From contig CAZTUA010000021.1 of NCBI GenBank assembly GCA_964616545.1, positions 1-32,092 on the forward strand: a stretch of DNA of 32,092 nucleotides. The letters run 5' to 3'. The translations under genes and the position numbers were made by a program. The stretch comes from JAQVEM01 sp964616545. GTDB lineage: Bacteria > Actinomycetota > Humimicrobiia > Humimicrobiales > Humimicrobiaceae. Shown here piece after piece: positions 14,672 to 24,183 of this stretch; the stretch's first letter is position 1, and each line of letters starts with the position of its first letter. The notes under the pieces were generated by a model. It was not told the origin of the DNA and did not search any database. It saw only the letters and a list, made by a program, of their open reading frames with translations.

Positions 14672-16708
14672 ATGTCAGGTTCAAAATTTAAAATCATATC
14701 CAATTATTCTCCTCAGGGAGACCAGGGGAGCGCTATAAGGCAGCTGGCAAAAGGAATTAGAAATAACTTCAAATTCCAGTGCCTGCTGGGAGTAACTGGT
14801 TCTGGAAAAACTTATACAATTGCAAATGTAATACAGGATGCCGGTCTGCCCGCACTGGTTATTGCTCCAAACAAAACACTTGCTGCGCAGCTCTGTAATG
14901 AATTCAGGGAATTTTTTCCTGGTAGTGCTGTAGAGTTTTTTGTCAGCTATTATGATTATTATCAGCCCGAGGCATATTTACCGGGTAAGGATTTATACAT
15001 CGAAAAAGATACTTCTATAAATGAGGAAATAGAAAAATTAAGATTATCCTCGACAAATTCTCTCTACACAAGAAATGATGTAATAGTAGTAGCAAGTGTT
15101 TCCTGCATATATGGGCTGGGCTCACCTTCTGAATATGGGAAGCAGAGGATTATTTTAAAAACAGCGGAAGAGTTTTCCCGTGAAGAGATAATTGAAAAAC
15201 TGGTTAATATAAGATATGAAAGAAATGACTATGATTTTGTAAATGGAAAATTCAGGGTTAAAGGAGATACAGTAGAGGTATTCCCGGCATACCAGGATAA
15301 AGCCGTAAGAATTCAGCTTATCGGGGATGAACTGGAAAGAATCATAGAATTTGACCCGGTATCCGGGGAAATCTATGATGAGAAAGAAATTTATGTAATA
15401 TCACCGGCAACGCATTTTCTTGCAACTGTGGAATGGGTGGACAGGGCTCTTAAGACAATTGAGCAGGAGCTTGAAGAAAGAATAAAGTATTTTAAAGAAC
15501 AGAATAAGCTGCTTGAAGCGCAGAGGCTGGAGTCAAGAACCAGGTATGATATGGAAATGATTGAAGAGCTGGGATTTTGCGGCGGCATAGAGAATTACTC
15601 CAGGCATATACTGGGGAAAGCACCAGGTGAGCCCCCGAACACTCTTCTGGATTTTTTCCCGGACGACTTCCTTGTTATTGTAGATGAATCACACATTGCA
15701 ATTCCGCAGATAAGAGGGATGTATGAAGGAGACAGGTCAAGAAAGCAGACTCTGGTAGATTATGGATTCAGGCTGCCATCTGCACTGGATAATAGACCTT
15801 TAAAATTTGAGGAATTCGAAAAAAAGGTTAAAAGGGTTATATTCACAACTGCAACACCCGGACCATATGAAAAGAAGGCGAGCAGTCAGATAGTGGAACA
15901 GATAATAAGACCGACAGGCCTTGTTGATCCGGAAATTATAATAAAAAAAACGCACGGTCAGATAGACGATTTGATATATGAAATAAAAATAGTTGTGGGC
16001 AGGGGTGAAAGGGTTCTGGTAACAACTCTAACTAAAAGGATGGCAGAGGATCTGACAGACTATCTTGCAGACAGGAAAATCAGGGTAAAATATCTTCATT
16101 CAACCATAGACACACTGGAGAGGGTTGAAATATTGAGGGGATTAAGAAGCGGGGAATTTGATGTACTTGTGGGAATAAATCTGCTGAGAGAGGGGCTGGA
16201 TCTGCCGGAAGTGTCGCTGGTCGCTATACTTGATGCAGATAAAGAAGGATTCTTGAGGTCAGAAATATCACTGATACAGACTATTGGCAGAGCTGCCAGA
16301 AATGTTAACGGTAAGGTTATAATGTATGCGGATGATATTACAAAATCAATAAAAAACGCCCTGCTTGAAACTAACAGGAGGAGAGATATACAGATTGAAT
16401 ATAACAGAGAACATAATATTACTCCGAAGACTATAAATAAAACAATATCGGACATATTATATAGCAGAGGTATAAAGGCAGTTAAAGAAACAAAATCTGG
16501 TTTCAGGGTCAGAGAAAAGAAAAAACCGCTCAGTGAGTATAATTTATTGAATATGGACCCATCCAGAGTTGCTGTAATTATAAGCGGACTGGAAGAAGAA
16601 ATGCACCTGTATGCGCGGGAATTAAATTTTGAAAAGGCTGCTGTTGTAAGGGATGAAATAAAAAGGATAAAAAAAATAACCGGAGTTGACGTTAAAAGAA
16701 AAACATGA
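14672..16708 (+). CDS. uvrB: Excinuclease ABC subunit B
   Basis: UvrB verifies DNA damage handed over by UvrA and positions UvrC for the two incisions. The 678-residue product shows Walker A 'GVTGSGKT' at 40-47, the beta-hairpin region 'YYDYYQPEAYLPGKDLYIEK', 'VDESHIAIPQIRGMY', helicase motif VI 'TIGRAARN', and a C-terminal UVR motif 'ARELNFEKAAVVRDEIKRI' that contacts UvrC. The N-terminal Q-type motif reads GDQG where GDQP is usual. I chose ATG 14672; a TTG at 14663 would add three residues, and neither has a clear Shine-Dalgarno site. Its TGA overlaps the uvrA ATG by four bases, so the subunits are likely translated together. Confidence 0.97.
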   Translation: MSGSKFKIISNYSPQGDQGSAIRQLAKGIRNNFKFQCLLGVTGSGKTYTIANVIQDAGLPALVIAPNKTLAAQLCNEFREFFPGSAVEFFVSYYDYYQPEAYLPGKDLYIEKDTSINEEIEKLRLSSTNSLYTRNDVIVVASVSCIYGLGSPSEYGKQRIILKTAEEFSREEIIEKLVNIRYERNDYDFVNGKFRVKGDTVEVFPAYQDKAVRIQLIGDELERIIEFDPVSGEIYDEKEIYVISPATHFLATVEWVDRALKTIEQELEERIKYFKEQNKLLEAQRLESRTRYDMEMIEELGFCGGIENYSRHILGKAPGEPPNTLLDFFPDDFLVIVDESHIAIPQIRGMYEGDRSRKQTLVDYGFRLPSALDNRPLKFEEFEKKVKRVIFTTATPGPYEKKASSQIVEQIIRPTGLVDPEIIIKKTHGQIDDLIYEIKIVVGRGERVLVTTLTKRMAEDLTDYLADRKIRVKYLHSTIDTLERVEILRGLRSGEFDVLVGINLLREGLDLPEVSLVAILDADKEGFLRSEISLIQTIGRAARNVNGKVIMYADDITKSIKNALLETNRRRDIQIEYNREHNITPKTINKTISDILYSRGIKAVKETKSGFRVREKKKPLSEYNLLNMDPSRVAVIISGLEEEMHLYARELNFEKAAVVRDEIKRIKKITGVDVKRKT

Positions 16709-19554
16709 AAGAAGAAATAATAATAAAGGGTGCCAGAGAGCATAATCTTAAAAACATAAACCTGAGAATCCCCAGAAATAAATTCATAGTTTTTACCGGA
16801 GTAAGCGGTTCGGGTAAATCATCCCTGGCATTTGATACAATATATGCTGAAGGGCAGAGAAGATATGTGGAATCCCTGTCTTCCTACGCAAGACAATTTC
16901 TCGGGCAGATGGATAAACCGGATGTTGATCTCATTGAGGGATTATCTCCTGCTGTTTCAATAAATCAGAAAGGTGTTTCTAAAAATCCAAGATCCACTGT
17001 AGGGACTATTACGGAGATATATGATTACCTGAGGGTGCTTTATGCAAGAATAGGGATACCGTATTGTTATCTGTGCGGAAGGAGAATAACAAGGCAGTCC
17101 GTTGACCAGATAGCAGACAGAGTGATGGAACTGCCGGAGGGTACGAAATTTCAGGTTCTTGCCCCAATTATAAGGGGCAGGAAAGGTGAATATGTAAAAG
17201 TTTTTGAAGATATAAGAAATAATGGATATGCGAGAGTCCGGGTAGACGGCAATATTTATGAATTGAGCAGGGATTTTAATTTAAATATTGATAAAAATAT
17301 AAAGCATAACATAGAAATTATTGTTGATAGGTTAAAAATAAAACCTGATATAAGAAAAAGGCTTTCTGAAGACATTGAAATATCTTTAAAAGAAAGCAGC
17401 GGTATTGTATATATCCAGATACTGGATTCAGGGGAAATATACAGTTTTTCGGAAAATTTTTCATGTGTGGAATGCGGTATAGATTTTGAAGAGCTTACAC
17501 CGAGGATGTTTTCATTTAACAGTCCATACGGCGCCTGCAGCGAATGCGGGGGGCTTGGAATAAGCAAAGATGTTGACCCGGATTTAATTGTTGAGCATCC
17601 CGAACTGAGTATAATAAACGGGGCTATTCCATTCTTTAACATGGGTTATTCAAATTATTATTCTCAATTAATGAAGAGCCTGGCTGAAGAGTATGAATTT
17701 GATTTAAACACTCCGTTTAAGGACCTTGATGATTACTCAAAAAAGATAATCCTTTACGGAACCGATGGTAAAAAAATAAAAGTAAGATATATAAATCACA
17801 GGGGGCAGCCAAGACATTACTATCTGAAATTTGAGGGCCTTGCCAATAATCTGAGAAGAAGATTCCTGGAAACCGAGTCAGACAGTCAGAGAGTAAAAAT
17901 AGAAAAGGTGATAAGCAGCAAGCCATGCAGTTCATGCGGCGGTAAAAGATTACGGAAGGAGAGTCTTGCTGTAAAGATTAATTCTCTATCAATAGCAGAT
18001 TTTTGCGAAAAACCCATAGAAGAAGAGATAAAATGGCTGAAGGCATTAAAGCTGACAGAAAGAGAGAAAATTATAGGAGAGAGATTGATAAAGGAAATAA
18101 TTGAGAGACTGAGCTTTTTAAAAGATGTGGGCCTTGGTTACCTTACGCTTGACAGGAAGTCAAGCACCCTGTCAGGCGGCGAATCGCAGCGTATAAGACT
18201 GGCAACTCAGATAGGCTCTGGCCTGGTGGGAGTTTTATATATACTTGATGAACCAAGCATAGGACTTCACCAGAGGGACAATAAAAAGCTTATAGACGCA
18301 CTTAAACGTTTGAGGAATCTCGGAAACACAATAATAGTCATAGAACACGATGAGGAAACCATAAGGAGCTCTGACTACATAGTAGACATTGGGCCCGGGG
18401 CGGGCATACATGGAGGGGAGATTGTTTTTAGCGGAAAACTGGAAGGCATATATAATTGTGGGAAATCTGTTACCGGAAAATATCTGAGCGGAAAAAATTT
18501 TATTCCACTTCCGGCTAAGAGAAGAAAAGGTGATGGAAGATATATATTAATCAAGGGTGCCGGAGAACATAATCTGAAAAATATTGACGTAAAAATTGAA
18601 CTTGGAAAACTGATAGCAGTAACAGGCGTTTCTGGCTCGGGCAAGAGCACTCTTGTTAATGATATTCTGTACCCCTCTCTATCAAATTTGCTCATGAAGA
18701 CAAAATATAACGCTGGTAAACATGACGGTATACTAAATCATAAAAATCTTGATAAAGTGATTGTTATAGATCAGTCCCCGATAGGGAGAACCCCGCGTTC
18801 AAATCCGGCAACCTACACAGGGGTTTTTACATATATAAGGGAGTTATTCTCAAAAACGCATGATTCCAGGATGAGGGGCTATAAACCTGGCAGATTCAGC
18901 TTCAATGTTAAAGGGGGAAGATGCGATTTCTGCAATGGTGATGGCCTGATAAAGATAGAAATGCATTTTTTACCGGATGTTTTTGTTCCCTGCGAAGTCT
19001 GCAAGGGCAGGCGTTTTAACCGTGAAACGCTGGAAATAAAGTATAGGGATAAAAATATCGATGATGTTTTAAATATGACTGCTGAGGAAGCCATGATTTT
19101 TTTTAAGAATATTCCCAGAATATACAAAAAACTGAAATTAATAAATGATGTGGGGCTCGGATATATAAGGCTAGGTCAGCCTTCAAACACTCTTTCAGGC
19201 GGAGAAGCTCAGAGAGTTAAACTCTCAACGGAACTTTCAAAAAAAGGCACAGGTAATACGCTGTATCTACTGGATGAGCCAACTACAGGCCTCCACTTTG
19301 ATGATATAAAAAAATTGCTTAAAATACTAAATAGACTGGTAGATGCAGGAAATACTGTGGTGGTAATAGAGCACAATATGGAAGTAATAAAAATTGCAGA
19401 TTATATTATAGATCTTGGTCCGGAAGGCGGAGACAGGGGAGGAAAAATTATTGCATGCGGTACCCCCGAAGAAGTAGCAGAAAACAAAAACTCTTACACC
19501 GGTAGATTTATAAAAATGTATATGGGTAAAAGAAGGGTAAAAGAGACTGTATGA
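16705..19554 (+). CDS. uvrA: Excinuclease ABC subunit A
   Basis: UvrA is the dimeric ABC-type ATPase that finds bulky DNA lesions and loads UvrB. The 949 residues have two ATPase modules. The first has Walker A 'GVSGSGKSS' at 32-40, the split zinc-finger cysteines 'CVECGIDF' and 'CSECGG', signature 'LSGGESQRIRLA' and Walker B 'YILDEPSIGLH'. The second has 'GVSGSGKST', zinc-finger halves 'CDFCNGDG' and 'CEVCKG', 'LSGGEAQRVKLS' and 'YLLDEPTTGLH'. All cysteine pairs are intact. ATGA overlaps at both ends tie it to uvrB and uvrC in one operon. No LexA-type operator is evident in front of the cluster. Confidence 0.98.
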   Translation: MKEEIIIKGAREHNLKNINLRIPRNKFIVFTGVSGSGKSSLAFDTIYAEGQRRYVESLSSYARQFLGQMDKPDVDLIEGLSPAVSINQKGVSKNPRSTVGTITEIYDYLRVLYARIGIPYCYLCGRRITRQSVDQIADRVMELPEGTKFQVLAPIIRGRKGEYVKVFEDIRNNGYARVRVDGNIYELSRDFNLNIDKNIKHNIEIIVDRLKIKPDIRKRLSEDIEISLKESSGIVYIQILDSGEIYSFSENFSCVECGIDFEELTPRMFSFNSPYGACSECGGLGISKDVDPDLIVEHPELSIINGAIPFFNMGYSNYYSQLMKSLAEEYEFDLNTPFKDLDDYSKKIILYGTDGKKIKVRYINHRGQPRHYYLKFEGLANNLRRRFLETESDSQRVKIEKVISSKPCSSCGGKRLRKESLAVKINSLSIADFCEKPIEEEIKWLKALKLTEREKIIGERLIKEIIERLSFLKDVGLGYLTLDRKSSTLSGGESQRIRLATQIGSGLVGVLYILDEPSIGLHQRDNKKLIDALKRLRNLGNTIIVIEHDEETIRSSDYIVDIGPGAGIHGGEIVFSGKLEGIYNCGKSVTGKYLSGKNFIPLPAKRRKGDGRYILIKGAGEHNLKNIDVKIELGKLIAVTGVSGSGKSTLVNDILYPSLSNLLMKTKYNAGKHDGILNHKNLDKVIVIDQSPIGRTPRSNPATYTGVFTYIRELFSKTHDSRMRGYKPGRFSFNVKGGRCDFCNGDGLIKIEMHFLPDVFVPCEVCKGRRFNRETLEIKYRDKNIDDVLNMTAEEAMIFFKNIPRIYKKLKLINDVGLGYIRLGQPSNTLSGGEAQRVKLSTELSKKGTGNTLYLLDEPTTGLHFDDIKKLLKILNRLVDAGNTVVVIEHNMEVIKIADYIIDLGPEGGDRGGKIIACGTPEEVAENKNSYTGRFIKMYMGKRRVKETV

Positions 19555-21497
19555 ATATTAGTAATGAATTAATGGCAGACATAACGCCTGACAGAGCAGG
19601 CAGCGGAAAAGATGCAGCCCGGGAATTTTTAAAGATAATACCCAGAAAAACAGGAGTATATATTTTTAAAGATTCCAGGGGGAGAATTATCTATATTGGC
19701 AAAGCAAAAAATCTTTACAGCAGGGTCAGGAGTTACTTCCAGCATAGCAGCAAGAATCTTCCCGATGCAAAGCCCGGTGATTTTATGAATAAAATTAAAT
19801 CGATAGACTATGTAGTGACAGATAATGAAACAGAGGCATTAATACTGGAAAGCAGTTTAATCAAAAAAAATAAGCCCAGATATAATCTGGATTTAAAAGA
19901 TGATAAGTCCTATCCTTTTATAGCAGTAACTGTTGAGGAAGATTTTCCGCGTGTTTTTTTAACACGGGACAGGAATATTGCCGGCGCAAGGTATTTTGGG
20001 CCATATACTGATGCAGGGGCTGTGAGAAAGACAATTGAACACTTAAGAAAAATATTCAGGGTAAGAGATTGTAAAAAAGCGAATCCCGGAAAAGGCAAGA
20101 AGATTCCCTGCCTCAACTATCATATTGATCTGTGCACCGCTCCGTGCATCAGCAATATTAAGCCGGAAGAATACCGTAAAAATATTGAGTTTATAATTTT
20201 ATTTCTAAAAGGGAAAGACAGGACCGTTATTGATAGATTGAATTCAGAGATGAAGTATTTTTCGGAGAAAAAAGAGTTTGAAAATGCTGCAGAGGCAAGA
20301 AATAAAATAGAAAGTATAAATACCTTATACAGAAATCAAAAAATATATTTTACCGGCGGTAGTAAATGGGATTTTATCTCCTGTGCACAGGATATAAACA
20401 GTGCGGTTATAAGCTTATTTACTTACAGAGCGGGAACGCTGACGGTAATAAGTAATTTTACAGTAGAAAATACCCGGTATCTTAAAAAAGAAGAAATTAT
20501 ATCTTCTTTTGTAAGAGAATACTATAAAGACATGGATGATATTCCTGATAGAATTTTCTGTCCTGTCAGTGTACAGAACGCAGAATTAATATCCGGGTGG
20601 CTGTCAGAGAAGAGTGGCAGGAAGATTGAGCTTTCGATCCCAAAAATAGGAGAAAAGAAAAAAATTATGGGAATGGTAATCAGGAATGCAGTCTTATATA
20701 TGGAGAAGAAAAAATTTGAGAAAGATGTTGCAGGAAACCTGATTTATGAAGACCTGGCAAGACTTAAAGAAATGCTGGGGTTAAAAAACTTTCCTCAAAG
20801 AATAGAATGTTATGATATATCCAATCTGAAAAATACATTTCCAGCAGGGTCAATGTCTGTTGCCGTAAACGGCATACCGGTAAACAGCAGCTACAGACAT
20901 TTCAAAATTAAAGAAGTGAAGGGACAGGATGACTGCCGTATGATTGGTGAAGTTATAACAAGAAGACTGAGGCATTTTCGGGGAAAGAACTCCGAAAGCG
21001 AAAATACAGTAAAGGATGACAGTTTTTCTGTAAAACCTGATTTAATTGTAATTGATGGCGGGAAGGCTCAATACAATACTGTAAAAAGGATACTGGACAA
21101 AAACCAGGTGGATGATATTGATGTAATAAGCATTGCAAAGAAAGAGGAGACAATATTCTGCGGTAAATACCCGGAAGGTATAAAACTTAATTTAGATGAG
21201 AAAGGTACAGGAGTTATAATTAAGGTCAGGGATGAGGCTCACCGGTTCGCCGTTAAGTATCATAGAAAAATAAGGGGCAGAGGAATGTTTAATTCGGAAC
21301 TTGATGGTATAAAGGGAATAGGGGAAAAGAAGAAGAAAAGTATTCTTGAAAGCGCAGGTTCAATTGTAAAATTAAAAAGTATGAAAGTAGAAGATTTAAT
21401 TAAGATAAAGGAGTTGAGTCACAGAGATGCCGTAAATATATACAGAAGTATTCATAAAGAAGGTCAGGGTGATGATGTTGTTAAAATGGATACTTGA
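19551..21497 (+). CDS. uvrC: Excinuclease ABC subunit C
   Basis: UvrC makes the 3' and 5' cuts around the lesion. The 648-residue protein has the GIY-YIG nuclease (35-60: 'GVYIFKDSRG', 'IIYIGKAKNLYSRVR') for the 3' cut and a UVR motif 'KKEFENAAEARNKIESI' near 240-256. The RNase H-like domain for the 5' cut follows ('RIECYDISNL', 'GQDDCRMIGEV', 'IVIDGGKAQYN'), and a C-terminal pair of helix-hairpin-helix motifs ends the protein ('LDGIKGIGEKKKKSI'). The catalytic Asp residues of the second nuclease are present. The ATG at 19551 overlaps the uvrA stop by four bases. The last 26 bases overlap the next gene. Confidence 0.97.
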   Translation: MNISNELMADITPDRAGSGKDAAREFLKIIPRKTGVYIFKDSRGRIIYIGKAKNLYSRVRSYFQHSSKNLPDAKPGDFMNKIKSIDYVVTDNETEALILESSLIKKNKPRYNLDLKDDKSYPFIAVTVEEDFPRVFLTRDRNIAGARYFGPYTDAGAVRKTIEHLRKIFRVRDCKKANPGKGKKIPCLNYHIDLCTAPCISNIKPEEYRKNIEFIILFLKGKDRTVIDRLNSEMKYFSEKKEFENAAEARNKIESINTLYRNQKIYFTGGSKWDFISCAQDINSAVISLFTYRAGTLTVISNFTVENTRYLKKEEIISSFVREYYKDMDDIPDRIFCPVSVQNAELISGWLSEKSGRKIELSIPKIGEKKKIMGMVIRNAVLYMEKKKFEKDVAGNLIYEDLARLKEMLGLKNFPQRIECYDISNLKNTFPAGSMSVAVNGIPVNSSYRHFKIKEVKGQDDCRMIGEVITRRLRHFRGKNSESENTVKDDSFSVKPDLIVIDGGKAQYNTVKRILDKNQVDDIDVISIAKKEETIFCGKYPEGIKLNLDEKGTGVIIKVRDEAHRFAVKYHRKIRGRGMFNSELDGIKGIGEKKKKSILESAGSIVKLKSMKVEDLIKIKELSHRDAVNIYRSIHKEGQGDDVVKMDT

Positions 21498-21849
21498 CTG
21501 GGTAATACTTACTTTTTCAATCACTGTCGCGTCATATTTTTTGCCTTTTTTCTATATATCGGGTGATACAACCTGGGATAGAATTAAAATCGCCTTTATG
21601 GCAGGTCTTCTTCTTGGCTTGTTTAATTTACTGGTAAAACCTATTGTAAAAATACTGTCACTCCCGATTAATATCCTGACTCTAGGGCTTTTTAATATTA
21701 TAATAAATGCAGGCATGCTATGGATTGTGGATATATTTATAAAGGATCTTGAAGTAGTAGGATTCTGGGGGTATATATGGGGCTCTCTGGTTATAAGTAT
21801 AATAAGTATAATTATTTCAAAAATTGTTTTTTTTAGAGAAAAAAAGTGA
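21472..21849 (+). CDS. Four-helix membrane protein of the phage holin family 4 superfamily (PF04020-like)
   Basis: About 125 residues with four hydrophobic helices (roughly 6-28, 39-60, 67-92 and 99-120) and the family pattern 'GLFNLLVKPIVKILSLPINILTLGLF'. Proteins of this family were named from similarity to a mycobacterial holin but are common chromosomal genes of unknown role; no phage genes are near. The start is chosen at ATG 21472 behind GAAGG; GTG 21469 and ATG 21475 are also possible. It overlaps the uvrC end by 26 bases, so it is translated from the uvr transcript. A 171-base gap follows, which contains the small stem CCTG-TAAA-CAGG. Confidence 0.85.
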   Translation: MMLLKWILDWVILTFSITVASYFLPFFYISGDTTWDRIKIAFMAGLLLGLFNLLVKPIVKILSLPINILTLGLFNIIINAGMLWIVDIFIKDLEVVGFWGYIWGSLVISIISIIISKIVFFREKK

Positions 21850-22020
21850 GGCGGGCGTATCGCAGCAGAAATATTTAAATTAATACCTGTAAACAGGGCA
21901 AAAAAGAAGTATAAATATTTTTTCTTATTATATATTTACATATTGTTATATACTTAAATTGTTGATTAATTTAAAATACAGCATTCAGTCTGGCGTTCTG
22001 CTGTTTACGGAAAAACAAAT

Positions 22021-22923
22021 ATGATGGCACAAGAGGAAAAGAAGAAAAACAATATAAAAGTTATAATAATTACCGGATTATCGGGAGCAGGCAAAACAGA
22101 GGCGCTCAGATACTTCGAGGATGCAGGTTACTACTGCATAGATAATTTACCGGCCCATCTTATGTTAAATCTTATTGATTATTTTTCTGTTGAAGACCGT
22201 AATATTAATAATATTGCTTTTGCAATAGATCTCCGGAGTGGATACTTTTTTGATGAAATCTATAAAACCCTGGATGAGTTAAACAGAAGAAAAATAGAAT
22301 ACAGGATTTTATTTCTGGAAGCTTCCAGAAGCGAAATAATAAAAAGATATTCACTTACCAGGAGAAAACACCCTCTTGTGAATGATGGCAACCTTGCCCG
22401 TGGAATTGAAAAAGAGGTTGAAAAGATGAGCAGGCTAAAGGAACTGTCCGATGTTGTGATTGATACATCAATGTTAAATTCAAAAGAGTTGAGAATATCT
22501 ATAACGGACAGAATGATGAGTGATGCTGGAAAGGGCAAAATTTTACAGATATCGGTTATTTCTTTCGGTTATAAATACGGGGTGCCTGAAAGTATGGATA
22601 TTGTAATGGATGTAAGGTTTCTGCCAAATCCCTTCTACGACAGCAGCATGAAAGAACTGGATGGCAGAGATAAAAAGGTGATTGATTTTGTTTTATGCAG
22701 AAAAGAAACAAAAAAATTTATAAATATTTTTGAAAAATTAATGACTTTTTTAATACCCAATTATATTTCAGAAGGTAAGAGCTATCTGGGAATAGGAATA
22801 GGCTGTACAGGCGGCAGGCATCGTTCGGTGGTCATATCGGATAAAATATACGAGTATCTCAAATCGGGAGGTTATTCTGTTAAAATATTTCACAGAGATA
22901 TCGAGAGGGATAGTCAGTATTGA
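22021..22923 (+). CDS. rapZ: RapZ/YvcJ family nucleotide-binding protein (RNase adapter)
   Basis: RapZ family members bind ATP/GTP. In enterobacteria RapZ guides RNase E to a small RNA controlling amino-sugar synthesis; the role in other phyla is less clear. The 300 residues contain Walker A 'GLSGAGKT' (19-26) followed by 'GYYCIDNLP', 'DLRSG', 'YSLTRRKHPL', and the C-terminal RNA-binding-domain phrases 'SFGYKYGVP', 'DVRFLPNPFYD' and 'GIGCTGGRHRSV'. The start is ATG 22021 or 22024, with only a weak GGAA upstream. In many Gram-positive bacteria it is followed by yvcK and whiA; here gap follows after 222 bases, so those two genes are missing from this place. Confidence 0.94.
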   Translation: MMAQEEKKKNNIKVIIITGLSGAGKTEALRYFEDAGYYCIDNLPAHLMLNLIDYFSVEDRNINNIAFAIDLRSGYFFDEIYKTLDELNRRKIEYRILFLEASRSEIIKRYSLTRRKHPLVNDGNLARGIEKEVEKMSRLKELSDVVIDTSMLNSKELRISITDRMMSDAGKGKILQISVISFGYKYGVPESMDIVMDVRFLPNPFYDSSMKELDGRDKKVIDFVLCRKETKKFINIFEKLMTFLIPNYISEGKSYLGIGIGCTGGRHRSVVISDKIYEYLKSGGYSVKIFHRDIERDSQY

Positions 22924-23011
22924 TAATGCCGGATCAGTATAGCGCATATATCCAGGAGTCTGCAAAATACAAACATTTTATGAAATTATGCTTTATTGAT
23001 TTGTGTAAATT

Positions 23012-23020
23012 TGTTAAAAT
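23012..23020 (+). promoter_or_regulatory. Candidate extended -10 promoter of the glycolytic operon
   Basis: TGTTAAAAT fits TGn plus TAAAAT; TTTATT at 22992-22997 is a weak -35 at 17 bases. A second similar element, TGTTAAGAT, is at 23053-23061, followed by the perfect palindrome AGCTGCAGCT (23064-23073), a possible operator. Either would give a leader of about 80-120 bases for gap. Confidence 0.4.
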
Positions 23021-23132
23021 TACACGGTTTAATTTTTAAACGGGAAGTTTATTGTTAAGATATAGCTGCAGCTGGTATTTTAATGCAGGTTAAATAATTA
23101 TTAAATAATTAGTTAAATAAACATTTATTGTT

Positions 23133-23141
23133 AAAGGAGGG
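23133..23141 (+). promoter_or_regulatory. Strong Shine-Dalgarno site fixing the gap start
   Basis: AAAGGAGGG ends 4 bases before the ATG at 23146. It rules out the in-frame TTG at 23128, which lies upstream of the site. This is one of the two strongest ribosome-binding sites in the window, in keeping with a highly expressed glycolytic enzyme. Confidence 0.85.
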
Positions 23142-23145
23142 AAAA

Positions 23146-24159
23146 ATGTCAATAAAAGTAGGAATCAATGGATTTGGAAGAATAGGAAGGCAATTCTTAA
23201 GGGCGAAGTTAAGGTATGACAGAGAAAACAATGTTGAAATAGTGGGCATCAATGATCTTTTTGACCCAAAAGTTCTGGCACATCTTCTCAAGTATGATTC
23301 AGTATATGGAATTCTTGATAAAGAAGTTAAAGCTGGAGATGATTATATAGAGGTAGACGGTAAGAAAATAAAAATTACTTCAATAAAGGACCCGGAAATG
23401 CTTCCATGGAAAGATCTTGGCGTTGATGTAGCCCTGGAATCGACAGGAATCTTTAGAGACAGAGAAGGGGCCGAAAAACACTTAAAGGCCGGAGCAAAAA
23501 AAGTAGTAGTATCGGCACCATGCAAAGAGGGCGGCGCAGACATAACCATGGTACTGGGAGTGAATCATGAGAGCTATGATAAGGAAGAACATAATATAAT
23601 TTCAAATGCTTCCTGTACAACAAATGCGCTGGCGCCTGTCTGCAAGGTGCTTCATGACAATTTTGTGATTAAGAGCGGCATTATGACAACCATACATGCC
23701 TATACGAATGACCAGAAAATTCTCGATTTACCTCATAAAGACCTGAGAAGGGCAAGAGCAGCTGCTCTATCTGCCATACCAACATCTACAGGTGCTGCAA
23801 GCGCAATCGGTCTGGTAATTCCGGATTTAAACGGTAAGCTTGATGGTCTGGCAGTTAGAATTCCGACCCCTGTAGGTTCGCTGGTAGACCTGACTGTAGA
23901 TTTAGAAAAAGACTGTTCCATTGATGATGTAAACAATGCTTTCAGAGATGCATCAGAAGAGCCATCGTTTAAAGGAATCCTGAAATACTGTGAAGACCCG
24001 ATTGTATCTGTTGATGTTATAGGTGATTCCCATTCTTCAATTTTTGATTCGCTAAGTACCTATAAGAAGAACAATATTGTTAAAGTTCTATCGTGGTATG
24101 ATAATGAGTGGGGATATTCAAGCAGGTTATATGATCTGATGAATTACATAATGAAATAA
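23146..24159 (+). CDS. gap: Glyceraldehyde-3-phosphate dehydrogenase, NAD-type glycolytic
   Basis: GAPDH oxidises glyceraldehyde 3-phosphate with inorganic phosphate to 1,3-bisphosphoglycerate. The 337-residue protein has the Rossmann motif 'KVGINGFGRIGRQ' (4-16), catalytic Cys157 in 'SNASCTTNALAP' and His184 in 'IHAYTNDQ'. The segment 'LDLPHKDLRRARAAA' with Leu-Pro, together with the Asp in 'GINDLFD', is the NAD-preferring, glycolytic GapA pattern and not the NADP/GapB type. The ATG lies right behind a strong AAAGGAGGG. It is the first gene of gap-pgk-tpiA-gpmI-secG, and a 12-bp hairpin follows its stop codon. Confidence 0.97.
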   Translation: MSIKVGINGFGRIGRQFLRAKLRYDRENNVEIVGINDLFDPKVLAHLLKYDSVYGILDKEVKAGDDYIEVDGKKIKITSIKDPEMLPWKDLGVDVALESTGIFRDREGAEKHLKAGAKKVVVSAPCKEGGADITMVLGVNHESYDKEEHNIISNASCTTNALAPVCKVLHDNFVIKSGIMTTIHAYTNDQKILDLPHKDLRRARAAALSAIPTSTGAASAIGLVIPDLNGKLDGLAVRIPTPVGSLVDLTVDLEKDCSIDDVNNAFRDASEEPSFKGILKYCEDPIVSVDVIGDSHSSIFDSLSTYKKNNIVKVLSWYDNEWGYSSRLYDLMNYIMK

Positions 24160-24183
24160 TCCAAAATAATAAATTTAAGCGGC

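Noticed and set aside
16096..16743. 215-codon minus-strand frame under uvrB
   Set aside because: Antisense to conserved UvrB motifs; hydrophobic composition is a by-product of purine-rich sense codons.
21472..21849. Prophage remnant because of the holin family name
   Set aside because: The family is mostly chromosomal, no other phage gene is near, and the gene is embedded in a housekeeping operon.
21886..22010. Inverted repeat GTAAACAG ... CTGTTTAC before rapZ
   Set aside because: Only 8 bases matched across more than 100 bases of spacing, with no extension of the pairing; easily chance.
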